Shown in pieces: positions 24,903-33,546 of a stretch of 42,938 bases of DNA. A program made the position numbers and the translations under genes. The stretch is taken from assembly GCA_038043245.1 (NCBI GenBank), contig JBBTCH010000007.1, positions 1 through 42,938 on the forward strand, written 5' to 3'. This stretch comes from JACPFV01 sp038043245 (lineage in GTDB: Bacteria > Pseudomonadota > Gammaproteobacteria > Nevskiales > Nevskiaceae). Each line of letters opens with the position of its first letter. Within the stretch, counting starts at the first letter, position 1. The notes beneath the pieces are model-generated. The model had not been told where the DNA came from, ran no database searches, and saw only the letters and a program-made list of their open reading frames with translations.

Positions 24903-25765
24903 CTGCGATTTTTGATGAGCCGCTCGAGCGCGGGTTTCAGCGTCAATTCCATCGCCAGTTCCATGTGCTCACCGCGCACCACCAGCGTATCGGGCCGCGA
25001 CAGGAAGGTGTCGGGGATATCGGTCAGCAACTCGTAAAAATCGACGTCGAGACGGCTGTGGGGATTCATGTGCACCACCACCAGGCTTTCTTCCGCCGCC
25101 GGCACGTCACGCACGATGAACGGATTGCTGGTGTCCACCAGCGGCACGCGCTGGAAATTGACGTCCGTGCGCGAGAATTGCGGCGTGATGTAGGTGACGT
25201 AATCCGGCATGCGCCGCAGGATGGTGTGCGCCACCGCCTCGGCGTCATAGCCGCGCTCATTCGTGTCGCGGTGGATCTTCTGGATCCACTCCAGATTCAC
25301 CGTCGGCGTCATACCGATGAGCAGGTCGGCATGACGCGCGATATCGATCTCCGGCACCACCACGCCGCCGTGCAAGCCCTCGTAAAACAACACGTCGGCC
25401 GGCGCCATCGGTCCCCACGGTGTAAACGTACCAACGTTCTGGCGCGCGGACTGAGCATCGGCTTCGGTATGCAGGTAGCGGCGCACCATGCCCGTGCCGG
25501 ATTCTCCGAACTGCTCGAAAAGAGCCTCCAGCCGATCCCAGTAATTCGCGGCCGGGCCAAAGTGGGAGAAATTCTCTCCGCGCACGCGGGCGCGTTCCAG
25601 CATCGACTGGCTCTGCTCGCGGTCATAGACGTGAAAACTGTCGCCTTCGACAAACCCGGCGCGCACCCCGAGCTCAGTGAACATCCGCTCGAACAACGGC
25701 TGCGAGCGCGTGGTGCCGGAGCCGGACGAGCCGGTGACGGCGATGATCGGAAACTTAGCTGACAC
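24899..25765 (-). CDS. prkB: Phosphoribulokinase-family protein (PrkB-like)
   Basis: A 288-residue P-loop kinase. The GTG at 25765 is chosen because it aligns VSAKFPIIAVTGSSGSGTT with the E. coli PrkB N-terminus; a TTG start six codons earlier is possible. Further family segments are EGDSFHVYDR, FTPWGPMAPADVLFYEGLHGG, VNLEWIQKIHRDT and YITPQFSRTDVNFQRVP. Calvin-cycle phosphoribulokinase makes ribulose bisphosphate, but PrkB-type proteins occur in heterotrophs and their reaction is not established. No RuBisCO or other Calvin gene is present here. It overlaps trmB by 11 nt and tas by 4 nt. Confidence 0.88.
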   Translation of the reverse strand: MSAKFPIIAVTGSSGSGTTRSQPLFERMFTELGVRAGFVEGDSFHVYDREQSQSMLERARVRGENFSHFGPAANYWDRLEALFEQFGESGTGMVRRYLHTEADAQSARQNVGTFTPWGPMAPADVLFYEGLHGGVVVPEIDIARHADLLIGMTPTVNLEWIQKIHRDTNERGYDAEAVAHTILRRMPDYVTYITPQFSRTDVNFQRVPLVDTSNPFIVRDVPAAEESLVVVHMNPHSRLDVDFYELLTDIPDTFLSRPDTLVVRGEHMELAMELTLKPALERLIKNRR

Positions 25766-26447
25766 GTTCGTAACCGAGGTCAAATACTTCGTGCCCCAGT
25801 TTCTGCCCGCGCCGCTCGAACTTGGTCAGCGAGCGGGCTGCCGGACGCGGCAGGTAGGCAGCGTCGGCGGCGAGGTTGCGCAGCCGGGGTTCCGCGTTGA
25901 GGACGGTGAGCATGTGCTCAGCATAATTCGCCCAATCGGTTGCAAGCATGAGTCGGCCGCCGGGCTGCAGACGCGAAGCCGCCAGCCGCGCGAACTCGGG
26001 CTGGATCAGCCGCCGTTTGTGATGGCGCTTCTTCGGCCAGGGGTCGGCGAAATAGATCAGCAGTTCGTCAAGGCATGATTCCGGCAGCCAGTCTTTCAGC
26101 ACTTCGACCGCGTCATGGCAGGCCACACGCACGTTGGTGAGTCCCGCTTCTGCCACATGCGCCAGCAGGCGGCCTGCGCCGGGACGATGCACCTCGACTC
26201 CCAGAAAATTGTTCTGCGGTTCGGCGCGCGCGCGTCCCAGCAGGTGATCACCGTTGCCAAACCCGATTTCCAGCACCATCGGCGCAACACGTCCAAACGA
26301 TTTCGCCAGATCGAGCGGCGCAGCGGGTGCCTCTACGCCATACGCGGCCCAGTGATTTTCCAGCGCGGATTTCTGGCCGACGGTCATGCGTCCTTCACGA
26401 CGTACGAAAGAACGCACCGTCCGACGGTGCTCTACCGTCGGCTCCAT
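25755..26447 (-). CDS. trmB: tRNA (guanine-N7-)-methyltransferase
   Basis: A 230-residue SAM-dependent enzyme that makes m7G46 in tRNA. The SAM motif LEIGFGNGDHLL, the acidic CHDAVEVL and the family hallmark YFADPWPKKRHHKRRL are present. The start MEPTVEHRRTVRSF is at 26447, overlapping the thiG stop by one base (TGATG). An ORF running further upstream is only the thiG shadow. Confidence 0.95.
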   Translation of the reverse strand: MEPTVEHRRTVRSFVRREGRMTVGQKSALENHWAAYGVEAPAAPLDLAKSFGRVAPMVLEIGFGNGDHLLGRARAEPQNNFLGVEVHRPGAGRLLAHVAEAGLTNVRVACHDAVEVLKDWLPESCLDELLIYFADPWPKKRHHKRRLIQPEFARLAASRLQPGGRLMLATDWANYAEHMLTVLNAEPRLRNLAADAAYLPRPAARSLTKFERRGQKLGHEVFDLGYERVS

Positions 26448-27223
26448 CAGATGACGCCGTCCAGCGGTGACGATGCGCTGGCAAAACGCCGGCGCGGCAT
26501 GCGGCCGGCAAGATAGGCCTCGCGGCCGCCAACGATGGCGTGCTTCATGGCGCTCGCCATCAGCACCGGATTTTTCGCCTCGGCGATGGCGGTGTTCATC
26601 AGCACGCCGTCGCAACCCAGCTCCATCGCGATGGCCGCGTCACTGGCGGTGCCGACGCCGGCGTCCACCAGAATCGGCACCTTGGCGTTCTCGACTATCG
26701 AGAGAATGTTGTAGCGGTTCTGGATACCCAGACCCGAACCGATCGGCGCGGCCAGCGGCATCACCGCCACACAGCCGAGTTCCTCCAGCCGCTTGCAGGC
26801 GATGGGATCGTCCATGCAATAGACCATGACCTGGAACTTGTCCCTCACCAGTTGTTCTGCGGCGACGAAAGTCGCCTGCATGTCGGGGTAGAGCGTTTTT
26901 GGATCGCCCAGCACTTCGAGCTTGACCAGCGCATGGCCATCGAGCAGCTCGCGCGCGAGGCGACAGGTGCGCACCGCGTCCTCGGCGGTGTAGCAGCCGG
27001 CAGTGTTGGGCAGGATGGTGAACTTCGACGGCGGCAGCACCTCGAGCAAGTTCGGCTCGTTCTTGCTCTGGCCGATGTTGGTACGCCGGATGGCGACGGT
27101 GACGATTTCCGCGCCACTGGCCTCAATCGCACGCCGCGTCTGTTCGTGATCTTTGTATTTGCCGGTACCGACCAGCAGACGTGATTGATAGGGCTTGCCG
27201 GCGATGACGAGCGCATCTTTCAT
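26447..27223 (-). CDS. thiG: Thiazole synthase
   Basis: A 258-residue TIM-barrel enzyme that builds the thiazole phosphate of thiamine from deoxyxylulose phosphate, dehydroglycine and ThiS thiocarboxylate. Family segments: SRLLVGTGKYKD, LPNTAGCYTAEDAVRTCRLARE, the Schiff-base lysine in LVKLEVLGD, VMPLAAPIGSGLGI and VDAGVGTASDAA. It is coupled to thiS and trmB through one-base TGATG overlaps. I see no TPP riboswitch upstream of thiS. Confidence 0.97.
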   Translation of the reverse strand: MKDALVIAGKPYQSRLLVGTGKYKDHEQTRRAIEASGAEIVTVAIRRTNIGQSKNEPNLLEVLPPSKFTILPNTAGCYTAEDAVRTCRLARELLDGHALVKLEVLGDPKTLYPDMQATFVAAEQLVRDKFQVMVYCMDDPIACKRLEELGCVAVMPLAAPIGSGLGIQNRYNILSIVENAKVPILVDAGVGTASDAAIAMELGCDGVLMNTAIAEAKNPVLMASAMKHAIVGGREAYLAGRMPRRRFASASSPLDGVI

Positions 27224-27423
27224 CAGCCGCCCCCCACTGCATGGATGATTTCCAGACGGTCGCCATTTTTGAGCAGGGTCTGTGGATGCCGCGAGCGCGG
27301 CACGATCTCGCCGTTGAGCTCGACCGCCAAGCGCTGGCCGAGAAGGCCTTGCTGCTCAATCAAGGCGGAGACAGTGAACGAGTCCACGCACTCGGCGGAT
27401 TTGCCATTGATGAATAGCTGCAT
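27223..27423 (-). CDS. thiS: Sulfur carrier protein ThiS
   Basis: A 66-residue ubiquitin-fold carrier ending in AVGGG; the C-terminal Gly-Gly is adenylated and thiocarboxylated and donates sulfur to ThiG. The N-terminus MQLFINGKSAECVDSFTV and VELNGEIVPRS are typical. It is the first protein gene of the operon and lies just downstream of tRNA-Gly on the same strand, so its transcript may begin with that tRNA or shortly after it. Confidence 0.95.
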   Translation of the reverse strand: MQLFINGKSAECVDSFTVSALIEQQGLLGQRLAVELNGEIVPRSRHPQTLLKNGDRLEIIHAVGGG

Positions 27424-27445
27424 GTCATCACGCCGAGGTTAGGTC

Positions 27446-27519
27446 TGGAGCGGGTGAAGGGAATCGAACCCTCGCTAGTAGCTTGGGAAGCTACAGTTCT
27501 ACCACTGAACTACACCCGC
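27446..27519 (-). tRNA. tRNA-Gly (anticodon CCC)
   Basis: 74 nt on the minus strand. The acceptor stem GCGGGTG/CACCCGC, D-arm with TAGTTCAGTGGTAGAAC, anticodon arm GTAGC-TTCCCAA-GCTAC and T-arm GAGGGTTCGATTCCCTT fold cleanly; the discriminator and CCA end (TCCA) are encoded. Loop position 34-36 reads CCC, which decodes GGG. It lies 22 nt beyond the stop of the TonB receptor gene on the same strand and 22 nt before thiS. A TAAAAT on the minus strand ends 8 nt before its 5' end. Confidence 0.97.
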
Positions 27520-27541
27520 ATGAGCTGATTTTAGTCTCAGA

Positions 27542-29749
27542 TCAGCGGAAACGCGCCTCGGCCGTCAGACCGACGCTGCTGGCACGGCCATCGATGCCCG
27601 AACCATGCTCGCGATAGGCTTTGTTCAATAGGTTGGTGCCATCCAGCTGCAGGCGATAGTCCTTGATCGGCTCCCAAGCCATGCGCAGATTGGCGACGAC
27701 ATAGCCCGCAGTGCCGTTGGGGTTGATGCGATTGTCGGCGAGGTCGGTGGGGTCGAGCCTGTGTTGAGACTCGGCGAAGAACACGTACGGTTCGAACGTC
27801 AGGTTCGGCAGCAGGTTGTAGACCGCAGAGACCTGGCCGTTGAACGGCGGCACACGGTTGGCGGGCGTCTTCACGCCGTTGATCTCCTGTGTGCCTTGGG
27901 TGAAGTTGAGTACACCGCGCAGCGACAGGTCGGTGAGCAACTGATAACGCACGCCACTCTCAAAACCCCAGTAGTACGCCCCGGCGATGTTCTGGTTCTG
28001 CTGGCAGGGATTGACCTCGGTGGCCGGACAACCGCCGACGCCGGGCGCGAACACGTTGGCCACCAGCGTGATGCGATCTTCGTAGCTGGAATAGAACGCC
28101 GTGGCGTCCACCTGCCACGGACCTTCGTTCCACTTCAAGCCGGTGTCGATGCTGGTGATGCCCTCGGGCGTGAGAGTGGTGTTGGGCACCACAAAGCGGC
28201 CGCCGGCGCGTGCGCCGAACTGGGCCAGGTCATTGATGTTGGGAGCACGGAAACCGCGGCCGAAGTTGCTGTTCCAGCTCAACGTCGGCGCCAGCGCATA
28301 ACGGGCTCCGACGCTGCCCGACAGGTCGGTGTTCTCGACCGTGGCCGCCGAAGCGCGGTCTGACAGCGCCAGTTCGGTGACGACGTGATTCACACGCAGG
28401 CCCAGATCCAGCAACAGGCGCGGCAGCAGGTTCCATTCGTCGAACGCATAAAAACCGTAATCGTCGCTGGTCGAACCATCCGGGAAGCGGCTCTGGAAGC
28501 CGGCGGTGCTGTTGAACGTCAGCACGCCGCTACCCGGCGGCGTTTCGCGGATGGTGCGGCTGTCCACCTCATCGGTGTAGAGGTCGAGGCCATAGCGCAG
28601 CGTGTGCTCGGCGTTGAGTTGTGTGCGCGCCTGCGCGGTGAAGCCATCGAGCGAGGACTGGTTGAACTCGAAAATGTCGCGGATCGGCGCCACGCGCGTG
28701 CGGTCGATGCGGTCGTCGGTGACGACCTGACGTGACACGTGCAATTCCAGCGAGTCCATGAACCCCAGCGGCGCGCGGCGGCGATAACGCAGGTGATAGA
28801 ACTCGCGCTGGTTGTCATAGAACGACTGCGCCACCGCCGGCGCGGCGCCAAAGCCCTGCACGATCTCGTTGTAGCGCGGCAGCTTGGGCACATCGAGATA
28901 CTGGAACGAGAACATCAGCTCGTCATCGGAAGTGACATTCCACAGTGTTTTGAAATCGTAACTGCGGCTGAAGTAAGACGTGCCGTTGACGCGAAGTGCC
29001 GGTGAGGTGCCGCCGGCGCCGTCGGGCGACTGGCCGGGCTGGGCCAGGCGGCGGTTGCCGTAAGCCGCATAGGAAATGCCGGCAGCGATACTGAAATCCC
29101 GGTTGCCGGTGGCCGCGTAGGCACGACCGATGCGGGCGATATCCGCGGAGTTGTAGCTCAGACGCACGCCGCCTTCGTAACCGAGCGCGTCACCGCTGAA
29201 GCGATATTCAGGCGTGAGTACCTGCACCACGCCGCCGAGCGCGTCGGAGCCATAGACCGCCGCATACGGGCCGCGCAGCAATTCGAGACGATCGATGTTC
29301 TGCGGATCCACTAGCGCGATGTACTGTGAAGGCGCTGTGCGGAAAAACGCATTGTTCAGACGCACGCCGTCCACCAGATGCAACACCTCGGAGCCCTTGA
29401 GCCCACGCACGATGACGATGCCCTGCCCCGGCCCGGTCTGCTGGAAGTACGCACCGGGCTCGCCTTTCAGCGCCTCGGTCATCACCTGCGGGTTGCGGCG
29501 TTTGACCTCTGCGCCCGTCACCACGGTGATCGGTTGCGGGACATCGGCCAAGGCTTCGGACTCGCGCAACGCGGTCACGGTGATCGGCGAAATCCGCGTA
29601 GCGGTGGATGCCGGCGGGGGCGTGGCGGCCGGCTTCACGGCCTGAGTCGTTACCGCCCGCGGCGTTTTCCGGATCTTGGCCTTGGCGGGCGGCAAAGCCG
29701 TCGCGGACACAGTAACCGTTAACAACGCGCACAAGAGAAGTCGTTTCAT
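27542..29749 (-). CDS. TonB-dependent outer-membrane receptor
   Basis: A 735-residue receptor. The ATG at 29749 gives a signal peptide (MKRLLLCALLTVTVSATA); the longer ORF upstream is not supported. A Pro/Thr/Ala linker leads to the TonB box region SPITVTALRES and the plug domain (DVPQPITVVTGAEVKRRNPQ, IVIVRGLKGSEVLHLVDGVRL, LLRGPYAAVYGSDALGGVVQV). The remainder is a beta-barrel ending TAEARFR. Two cysteines in GGCPATEVNPCQQ may tie an extracellular loop. It imports a scarce ligand using TonB energy; the substrate (siderophore, haem or cobalamin-like) cannot be told. No Fur box or cobalamin riboswitch is apparent in the 114 bp upstream. Confidence 0.92.
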   Translation of the reverse strand: MKRLLLCALLTVTVSATALPPAKAKIRKTPRAVTTQAVKPAATPPPASTATRISPITVTALRESEALADVPQPITVVTGAEVKRRNPQVMTEALKGEPGAYFQQTGPGQGIVIVRGLKGSEVLHLVDGVRLNNAFFRTAPSQYIALVDPQNIDRLELLRGPYAAVYGSDALGGVVQVLTPEYRFSGDALGYEGGVRLSYNSADIARIGRAYAATGNRDFSIAAGISYAAYGNRRLAQPGQSPDGAGGTSPALRVNGTSYFSRSYDFKTLWNVTSDDELMFSFQYLDVPKLPRYNEIVQGFGAAPAVAQSFYDNQREFYHLRYRRRAPLGFMDSLELHVSRQVVTDDRIDRTRVAPIRDIFEFNQSSLDGFTAQARTQLNAEHTLRYGLDLYTDEVDSRTIRETPPGSGVLTFNSTAGFQSRFPDGSTSDDYGFYAFDEWNLLPRLLLDLGLRVNHVVTELALSDRASAATVENTDLSGSVGARYALAPTLSWNSNFGRGFRAPNINDLAQFGARAGGRFVVPNTTLTPEGITSIDTGLKWNEGPWQVDATAFYSSYEDRITLVANVFAPGVGGCPATEVNPCQQNQNIAGAYYWGFESGVRYQLLTDLSLRGVLNFTQGTQEINGVKTPANRVPPFNGQVSAVYNLLPNLTFEPYVFFAESQHRLDPTDLADNRINPNGTAGYVVANLRMAWEPIKDYRLQLDGTNLLNKAYREHGSGIDGRASSVGLTAEARFR

Positions 29750-29863
29750 TGCGGAAGATACTAACGAACCTCTATTGATCAGTGCCGCCTGGGGCAAGCC
29801 TGTCATCCGGAACCGGGCCGCGTTCGTTACACTGCCCACGCACTTCTGTGACGAGAACTTCCC

Positions 29864-31969
29864 ATGGGCAAGCTCCTGAAAATAGTGTTCTGGATCGTCG
29901 GCGGCCTCATCATGCTGCTGGTCGCCACCGCCATCGCGCTGCCGTTCTTCTTCGACCCCAACGATTACCGCGACAAGATCGCCGAAGGGGTGAAGGAATC
30001 CACCGGCCGCGATCTGCAGATTCGGGGCGACATCAAACTCAACGTGTTCCCCTGGCTGGCAGTGAGTCTCGGCGAAACCGTGCTCGGCAATGCCGAAGGT
30101 TTCGGCAAGGAACCGTTCGCCGAATTCAAGGAGATTGATGTCGGCGTCAAGCTGTTGCCGCTGGTGTTCGAACGCGCGGTCGAAGTCCGTACGGTGAAAA
30201 TCGCAGGACTGACGCTGCGACTGGCCAAGAACAAGGACGGCAGCAACAACTGGAGCGACCTGTCCAAACCCAAAAAAGAAGAAGAGAAAAAAGCTGAAGA
30301 ACCCGCCACGGAAGGCGAGGTCACGATCAGCTCCTTCAACATTGGCGGGCTGGAGATCAGCGACGCCAACCTGATCTACGACGACCGCCAGACCGGTGCC
30401 GCCTACCGCGTCGAGAAGCTCAATCTTGAGACCGGCACGCTCGAACCCGGCAAGCCGGCGAAGTTCACGCTGACCGGCGGCGTCAGCGCCGCCAAGCCGG
30501 CGTTGGCCGCGGATATCAAGCTCGCCACGGAGCTTGATGCCAATTTGGAAACCAAGATTTTCACCCTCAATGATCTCGCGCTGGACGTCACCCTGCGCGG
30601 CAAGGATCTGCCGGGCGGCAAGCAGGACCTAGCGTTGCGCGGCGCGATTCATCTTGATCAGTCGCAAGGCACGGTCGCGCTGAAAGACCTGTTGCTGACC
30701 GTCGTCGGCCTCAAACTCAAAGCGGCGATCGAAGGCTCCGGTCTCAACGGCGACGCGCCCAAACTCAAAGGCACGCTCAGCGCCGAGCCTTTCAGTCCGC
30801 GCCTGTTGCTCACCGGTCTCGGCGTCAAGCTGCCGGAATCCGCCGACCCCGGCGTGCTCGCCAGCGCCAGCTTCAACGCCAATTACGAAGGCAGCCTCAA
30901 GGGCGCACGGCTCAACAATCTCGCGCTCAAGCTCGACCAGACCTCGGCCAACGGTTCGATGACCGTCACCGACTTCGCATCGCCGGTGATCGGCTTCACG
31001 CTGAAGGTGGACCAGTTCGATGCCGACCGTTATCTGCCCAAACCGGCGGAAAAATCCGCTGCAGGCAGCGCCAAAGGCAATGCGGGCGCCGGCGCCGACG
31101 ACAAAATCCCGATTGATGCGCTGGACAAGGCCAGCATCAGCGGCATCTTCGAGATGGCCAAGTTCAAGCTGCGCAATCTCACCTTCACCGACGTCACGCT
31201 CAAGCTCAACGCTCCCAAAGGCGCGGTGAAGACGCAGGAACTGTCCGCCAAGTTCTATGGCGGCAACATCAGCCAGAGCACTCGCATCATGCCGGGCACG
31301 CGACCGGCATATGCGGTCAACGCCAATCTCAGCGGCGTCAACGCCGGTCCGGTGGTGCGCGACTACATGAACAAGGACGTGATCGAAGGCACCGCCAAGG
31401 TCAATGCGGCGCTGACCACCAATGGCCTCACCGTCAACGATCTCAAGCGCGCGCTGGATGGGGATCTGGGTTTCCGCTTTGAGAATGGCGCGGTCAAAGG
31501 CTTCAATCTGGCCGAGGTGATCCGCAAGAGCGAGGCGCTGTTCAACGGCCAGCCCTACTCGCCCGCCTCGGAGAAAGCCACGACCGACTTTTCCGAAGTC
31601 ACCGGCACCGCCAAAATCACCAACGGCGTGCTGCGTTCGGACGACCTCGCCGCCAAGAGTCCGTTGTTCCGCCTGTCCGGCGCCGGCACCGCAGACCTGG
31701 TGGCCGACAAGATCGACTACATCGCCAAGCCGACCGTGGTCGGCACCCTCACCGGCCAGGGCGGCAAGGAGATGGACAACCTCAAGGGCATCACCATTCC
31801 GATCACCCTGTACGGCGCACTGTCGGCGCCGCAGTGGAAAATCGACTGGGGCCAGATCGCCAAGGCCAAGGTCATGGAAAAGGTCAACGAGCAGATTGAC
31901 AAGAAACTGAAAGAGTCCGGCGGCGACATCGGCAAGGCGCTGGAAGGCTTGTTCAAGAAGAAAGAGTGA
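29864..31969 (+). CDS. asmA: AsmA-family envelope protein
   Basis: A 701-residue AsmA-like protein: one N-terminal transmembrane helix (about residues 5-28), then the AsmA signature FFFDPNDYRDKIAEGVKESTGRDLQIRGDIKLNVFPWLAVSLGETVLGN in pieces, a Lys/Glu-rich loop near residue 140, and long repeated beta-strands in the periplasm. The C-terminal portion (NGAVKGFNLAEVIRKSEALFNG to LYGALSAPQWKIDW) is typical. AsmA-like proteins are thought to form channels for phospholipid transfer between membranes. Its TGA overlaps the mutY GTG. TACACT lies about 30 nt upstream as a possible -10. Confidence 0.92.
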   Translation: MGKLLKIVFWIVGGLIMLLVATAIALPFFFDPNDYRDKIAEGVKESTGRDLQIRGDIKLNVFPWLAVSLGETVLGNAEGFGKEPFAEFKEIDVGVKLLPLVFERAVEVRTVKIAGLTLRLAKNKDGSNNWSDLSKPKKEEEKKAEEPATEGEVTISSFNIGGLEISDANLIYDDRQTGAAYRVEKLNLETGTLEPGKPAKFTLTGGVSAAKPALAADIKLATELDANLETKIFTLNDLALDVTLRGKDLPGGKQDLALRGAIHLDQSQGTVALKDLLLTVVGLKLKAAIEGSGLNGDAPKLKGTLSAEPFSPRLLLTGLGVKLPESADPGVLASASFNANYEGSLKGARLNNLALKLDQTSANGSMTVTDFASPVIGFTLKVDQFDADRYLPKPAEKSAAGSAKGNAGAGADDKIPIDALDKASISGIFEMAKFKLRNLTFTDVTLKLNAPKGAVKTQELSAKFYGGNISQSTRIMPGTRPAYAVNANLSGVNAGPVVRDYMNKDVIEGTAKVNAALTTNGLTVNDLKRALDGDLGFRFENGAVKGFNLAEVIRKSEALFNGQPYSPASEKATTDFSEVTGTAKITNGVLRSDDLAAKSPLFRLSGAGTADLVADKIDYIAKPTVVGTLTGQGGKEMDNLKGITIPITLYGALSAPQWKIDWGQIAKAKVMEKVNEQIDKKLKESGGDIGKALEGLFKKKE

Positions 31970-32967
31970 CCGCAGGTCACTTCAGCACGCGGCTGCTGAA
32001 ATGGTTTGACCGCCACGGCCGTCACGACCTGCCGTGGCAACATCCACGCAACGCCTACCGCGTCTGGCTGGCGGAAGTGATGCTTCAGCAGACTCAGGTG
32101 ACCACCGTCATCCCGTATTACCGGCGCTTTCTGCGGCGCTTCCCTGGCATTGCCGCGCTGGCGTGCGCGCCGCTGGATGACGTACTCGCGCTGTGGTCAG
32201 GGCTCGGTTATTACGCCCGCGCACGCAATCTGCACGCGGCGGCGCAAATCATCGTTCGCGAACACGATGGACGGTTTCCGCAGGATTTCGACACGGTGCT
32301 GGAGCTGCCGGGCATCGGACGCTCAACCGCAGGGGCGATTCTCGCGCAAGCATTCGGACAGCGGCACGCGATCCTCGACGGCAACGTGCGCCGCGTGCTG
32401 GCGCGCTGGGCAGCGATCCCCGGTTGGCCCGGTGCTGCACGCGTGCAGCAAAAACTCTGGACGCTGGCCGAGCATCTGCTGCCGGGAAAACGGCTGGCCG
32501 ATTACACGCAGGCCCTCATGGATCTGGGCGCCACCGTCTGCACTGCGCGGCAACCGCGCTGCGCGGAATGCCCGCTCCAGCGCGATTGCAAGGCTCGCGC
32601 GAAAAAACTCATCGCCGAAATCCCCGCCCCACGGCCCCGACGCATGCGCCCGCTCAAGCGCGAGCACCTGCTGCTGATCCGCGACCCCCGCGGACGCCTG
32701 CTGCTGGAGCGGCGCCCGCCGCGCGGCATCTGGGGCGGGCTGTGGTCACCGCCGCTGAACCGCTCCGGCCGCTGGACCGGCGCACGCCAGCAAGGGATCT
32801 GTCCGGTCATCCATCACGGCTTCACCCATTTCGATCTGGAACTACAGCCGGTGCTGCTCAAAAGCGCAGCGAGAACGGCGGCCGCGAATCAACGCTGGGC
32901 TACACTGGCCGAGGCGCAAAAACTGGGCTTGGCCGCACCCGTCAGACAACTGCTGAAAACCCTATGA
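31966..32967 (+). CDS. mutY: Adenine DNA glycosylase MutY
   Basis: A 333-residue glycosylase that removes A paired with 8-oxoG. The catalytic Glu37 lies in EVMLQQTQV and Asp138 in ILDGNVRRVLAR, the same numbers as in E. coli MutY. The helix-hairpin-helix is LPGIGRSTAGAILA. Four cysteines for the 4Fe-4S cluster are in CTARQPRCAECPLQRDC. The C-terminal Nudix-like 8-oxoG recognition domain begins REHLLLIRDPRGRLLLERR. GTG start overlapping asmA (GTGA). Confidence 0.96.
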   Translation: MTAGHFSTRLLKWFDRHGRHDLPWQHPRNAYRVWLAEVMLQQTQVTTVIPYYRRFLRRFPGIAALACAPLDDVLALWSGLGYYARARNLHAAAQIIVREHDGRFPQDFDTVLELPGIGRSTAGAILAQAFGQRHAILDGNVRRVLARWAAIPGWPGAARVQQKLWTLAEHLLPGKRLADYTQALMDLGATVCTARQPRCAECPLQRDCKARAKKLIAEIPAPRPRRMRPLKREHLLLIRDPRGRLLLERRPPRGIWGGLWSPPLNRSGRWTGARQQGICPVIHHGFTHFDLELQPVLLKSAARTAAANQRWATLAEAQKLGLAAPVRQLLKTL

Positions 32968-33245
32968 CACGAATGGTGCAATGCGTGAAGCTCGGCCGCG
33001 AAGCGGAGGGACTGGATCGCCCCCCCTACCCCGGCCCGCTCGGCCAGCGCATCTTTGAGAATGTCTCCAAAGAAGCGTGGAAACAGTGGGTCGAACACCA
33101 GACGCGGCTGATCAACGAGTACCGGCTGGCGCTGGCGGAAAGCCAGGCGCGCAAGTTCCTGTCCGCGGAAATGGAGAAGTTCTTCTTTGGCGGCGAGCTG
33201 GCGCAGACCGGCTACGTGCCTCCAAAAGCCCCGTCCGATTCTTGA
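32964..33245 (+). CDS. yggX: Probable Fe(2+)-trafficking protein YggX
   Basis: A 93-residue protein of YggX type, with MVQCVKLGREAEGLDRPPYPGPLGQRIFE in pieces (Cys7 is the conserved cysteine) and the C-terminal QARKFLSAEMEKFFFG. It helps protect iron-sulfur proteins from oxidative damage. The ATG overlaps the mutY stop (ATGA), giving the asmA-mutY-yggX operon. Its stop codon lies inside the -35 of the tRNA-Phe promoter. Confidence 0.95.
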   Translation: MTRMVQCVKLGREAEGLDRPPYPGPLGQRIFENVSKEAWKQWVEHQTRLINEYRLALAESQARKFLSAEMEKFFFGGELAQTGYVPPKAPSDS

Positions 33246-33270
33246 CGCTGGGTGACTGCGCGGCTCTAAT
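33242..33270 (+). promoter_or_regulatory. Promoter of tRNA-Phe
   Basis: TTGACG (33242-33247), a 17-nt spacer and TCTAAT (33265-33270) form a good sigma70 promoter, with the GC-rich discriminator ACGCGCCCC after it, as expected for a stringently controlled stable RNA. The -35 overlaps the yggX stop codon. RNA would start near 33277, about 19 nt before the mature tRNA. Confidence 0.75.
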
Positions 33271-33295
33271 ACGCGCCCCGTAGAAGCACCCCGTT

Positions 33296-33371
<76 letters not shown>

Positions 33372-33487
33372 ATCTTTTCCCCAAGCAGCCCAACGGCTTA
33401 GCCTCGAACCTACGCCGCGCGTAACAGATGGACCTTCGGCCTTTGTGTCAAAAACGCGTCATTGAGCCGACACGCCGCCGAAAGCAG

Positions 33488-33529
33488 ATGCGCTCCAAGC
33501 GCATTGGTCGATTCCAGCCATGGCCACCA
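33488..33529 (+). pseudogene. tRNA-Phe 3'-end echo (relic tRNA or att-like remnant)
   Basis: Bases 33508-33529 match the last 22 nt of tRNA-Phe (33350-33371) with one change (33516 A for G). Immediately before it, 33488-33504 forms a 7-bp stem ATGCGCT/AGCGCAT that resembles an anticodon arm, but no D-arm or acceptor 5' strand is present. Such 3' duplications are typical of integrase attachment sites or decayed tandem tRNAs. No integrase is seen. The rest of 33372-33546 holds nothing else I recognise. Confidence 0.6.
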
Positions 33530-33534
33530 TCCCA

Positions 33535-33546
33535 TAAACTAGCATC
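33535..33546 (+). promoter_or_regulatory. Predicted leaderless promoter of the lipid gene cluster
   Basis: TAAACT (33535-33540), then AGCATC, then ATG at 33547: the TANNNT-N6-ATG arrangement. There is no Shine-Dalgarno sequence. The -35 position holds TTCCAG, weak. The promoter begins only 6 nt after the tRNA echo. Confidence 0.5.

Noticed and set aside
24899..25765. Phosphoribulokinase as evidence of a Calvin cycle
   Set aside because: The sequence follows the PrkB type found in heterotrophs and no RuBisCO or other Calvin gene is nearby.
27424..27445. A TPP riboswitch upstream of thiS
   Set aside because: Only 22 bp separate thiS from the tRNA-Gly gene and no THI-box motif is present.
29750..29863. 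Cobalamin riboswitch or Fur box for the TonB receptor
   Set aside because: The 114-bp gap is too short for a full cobalamin riboswitch and shows no recognisable Fur-type palindrome.
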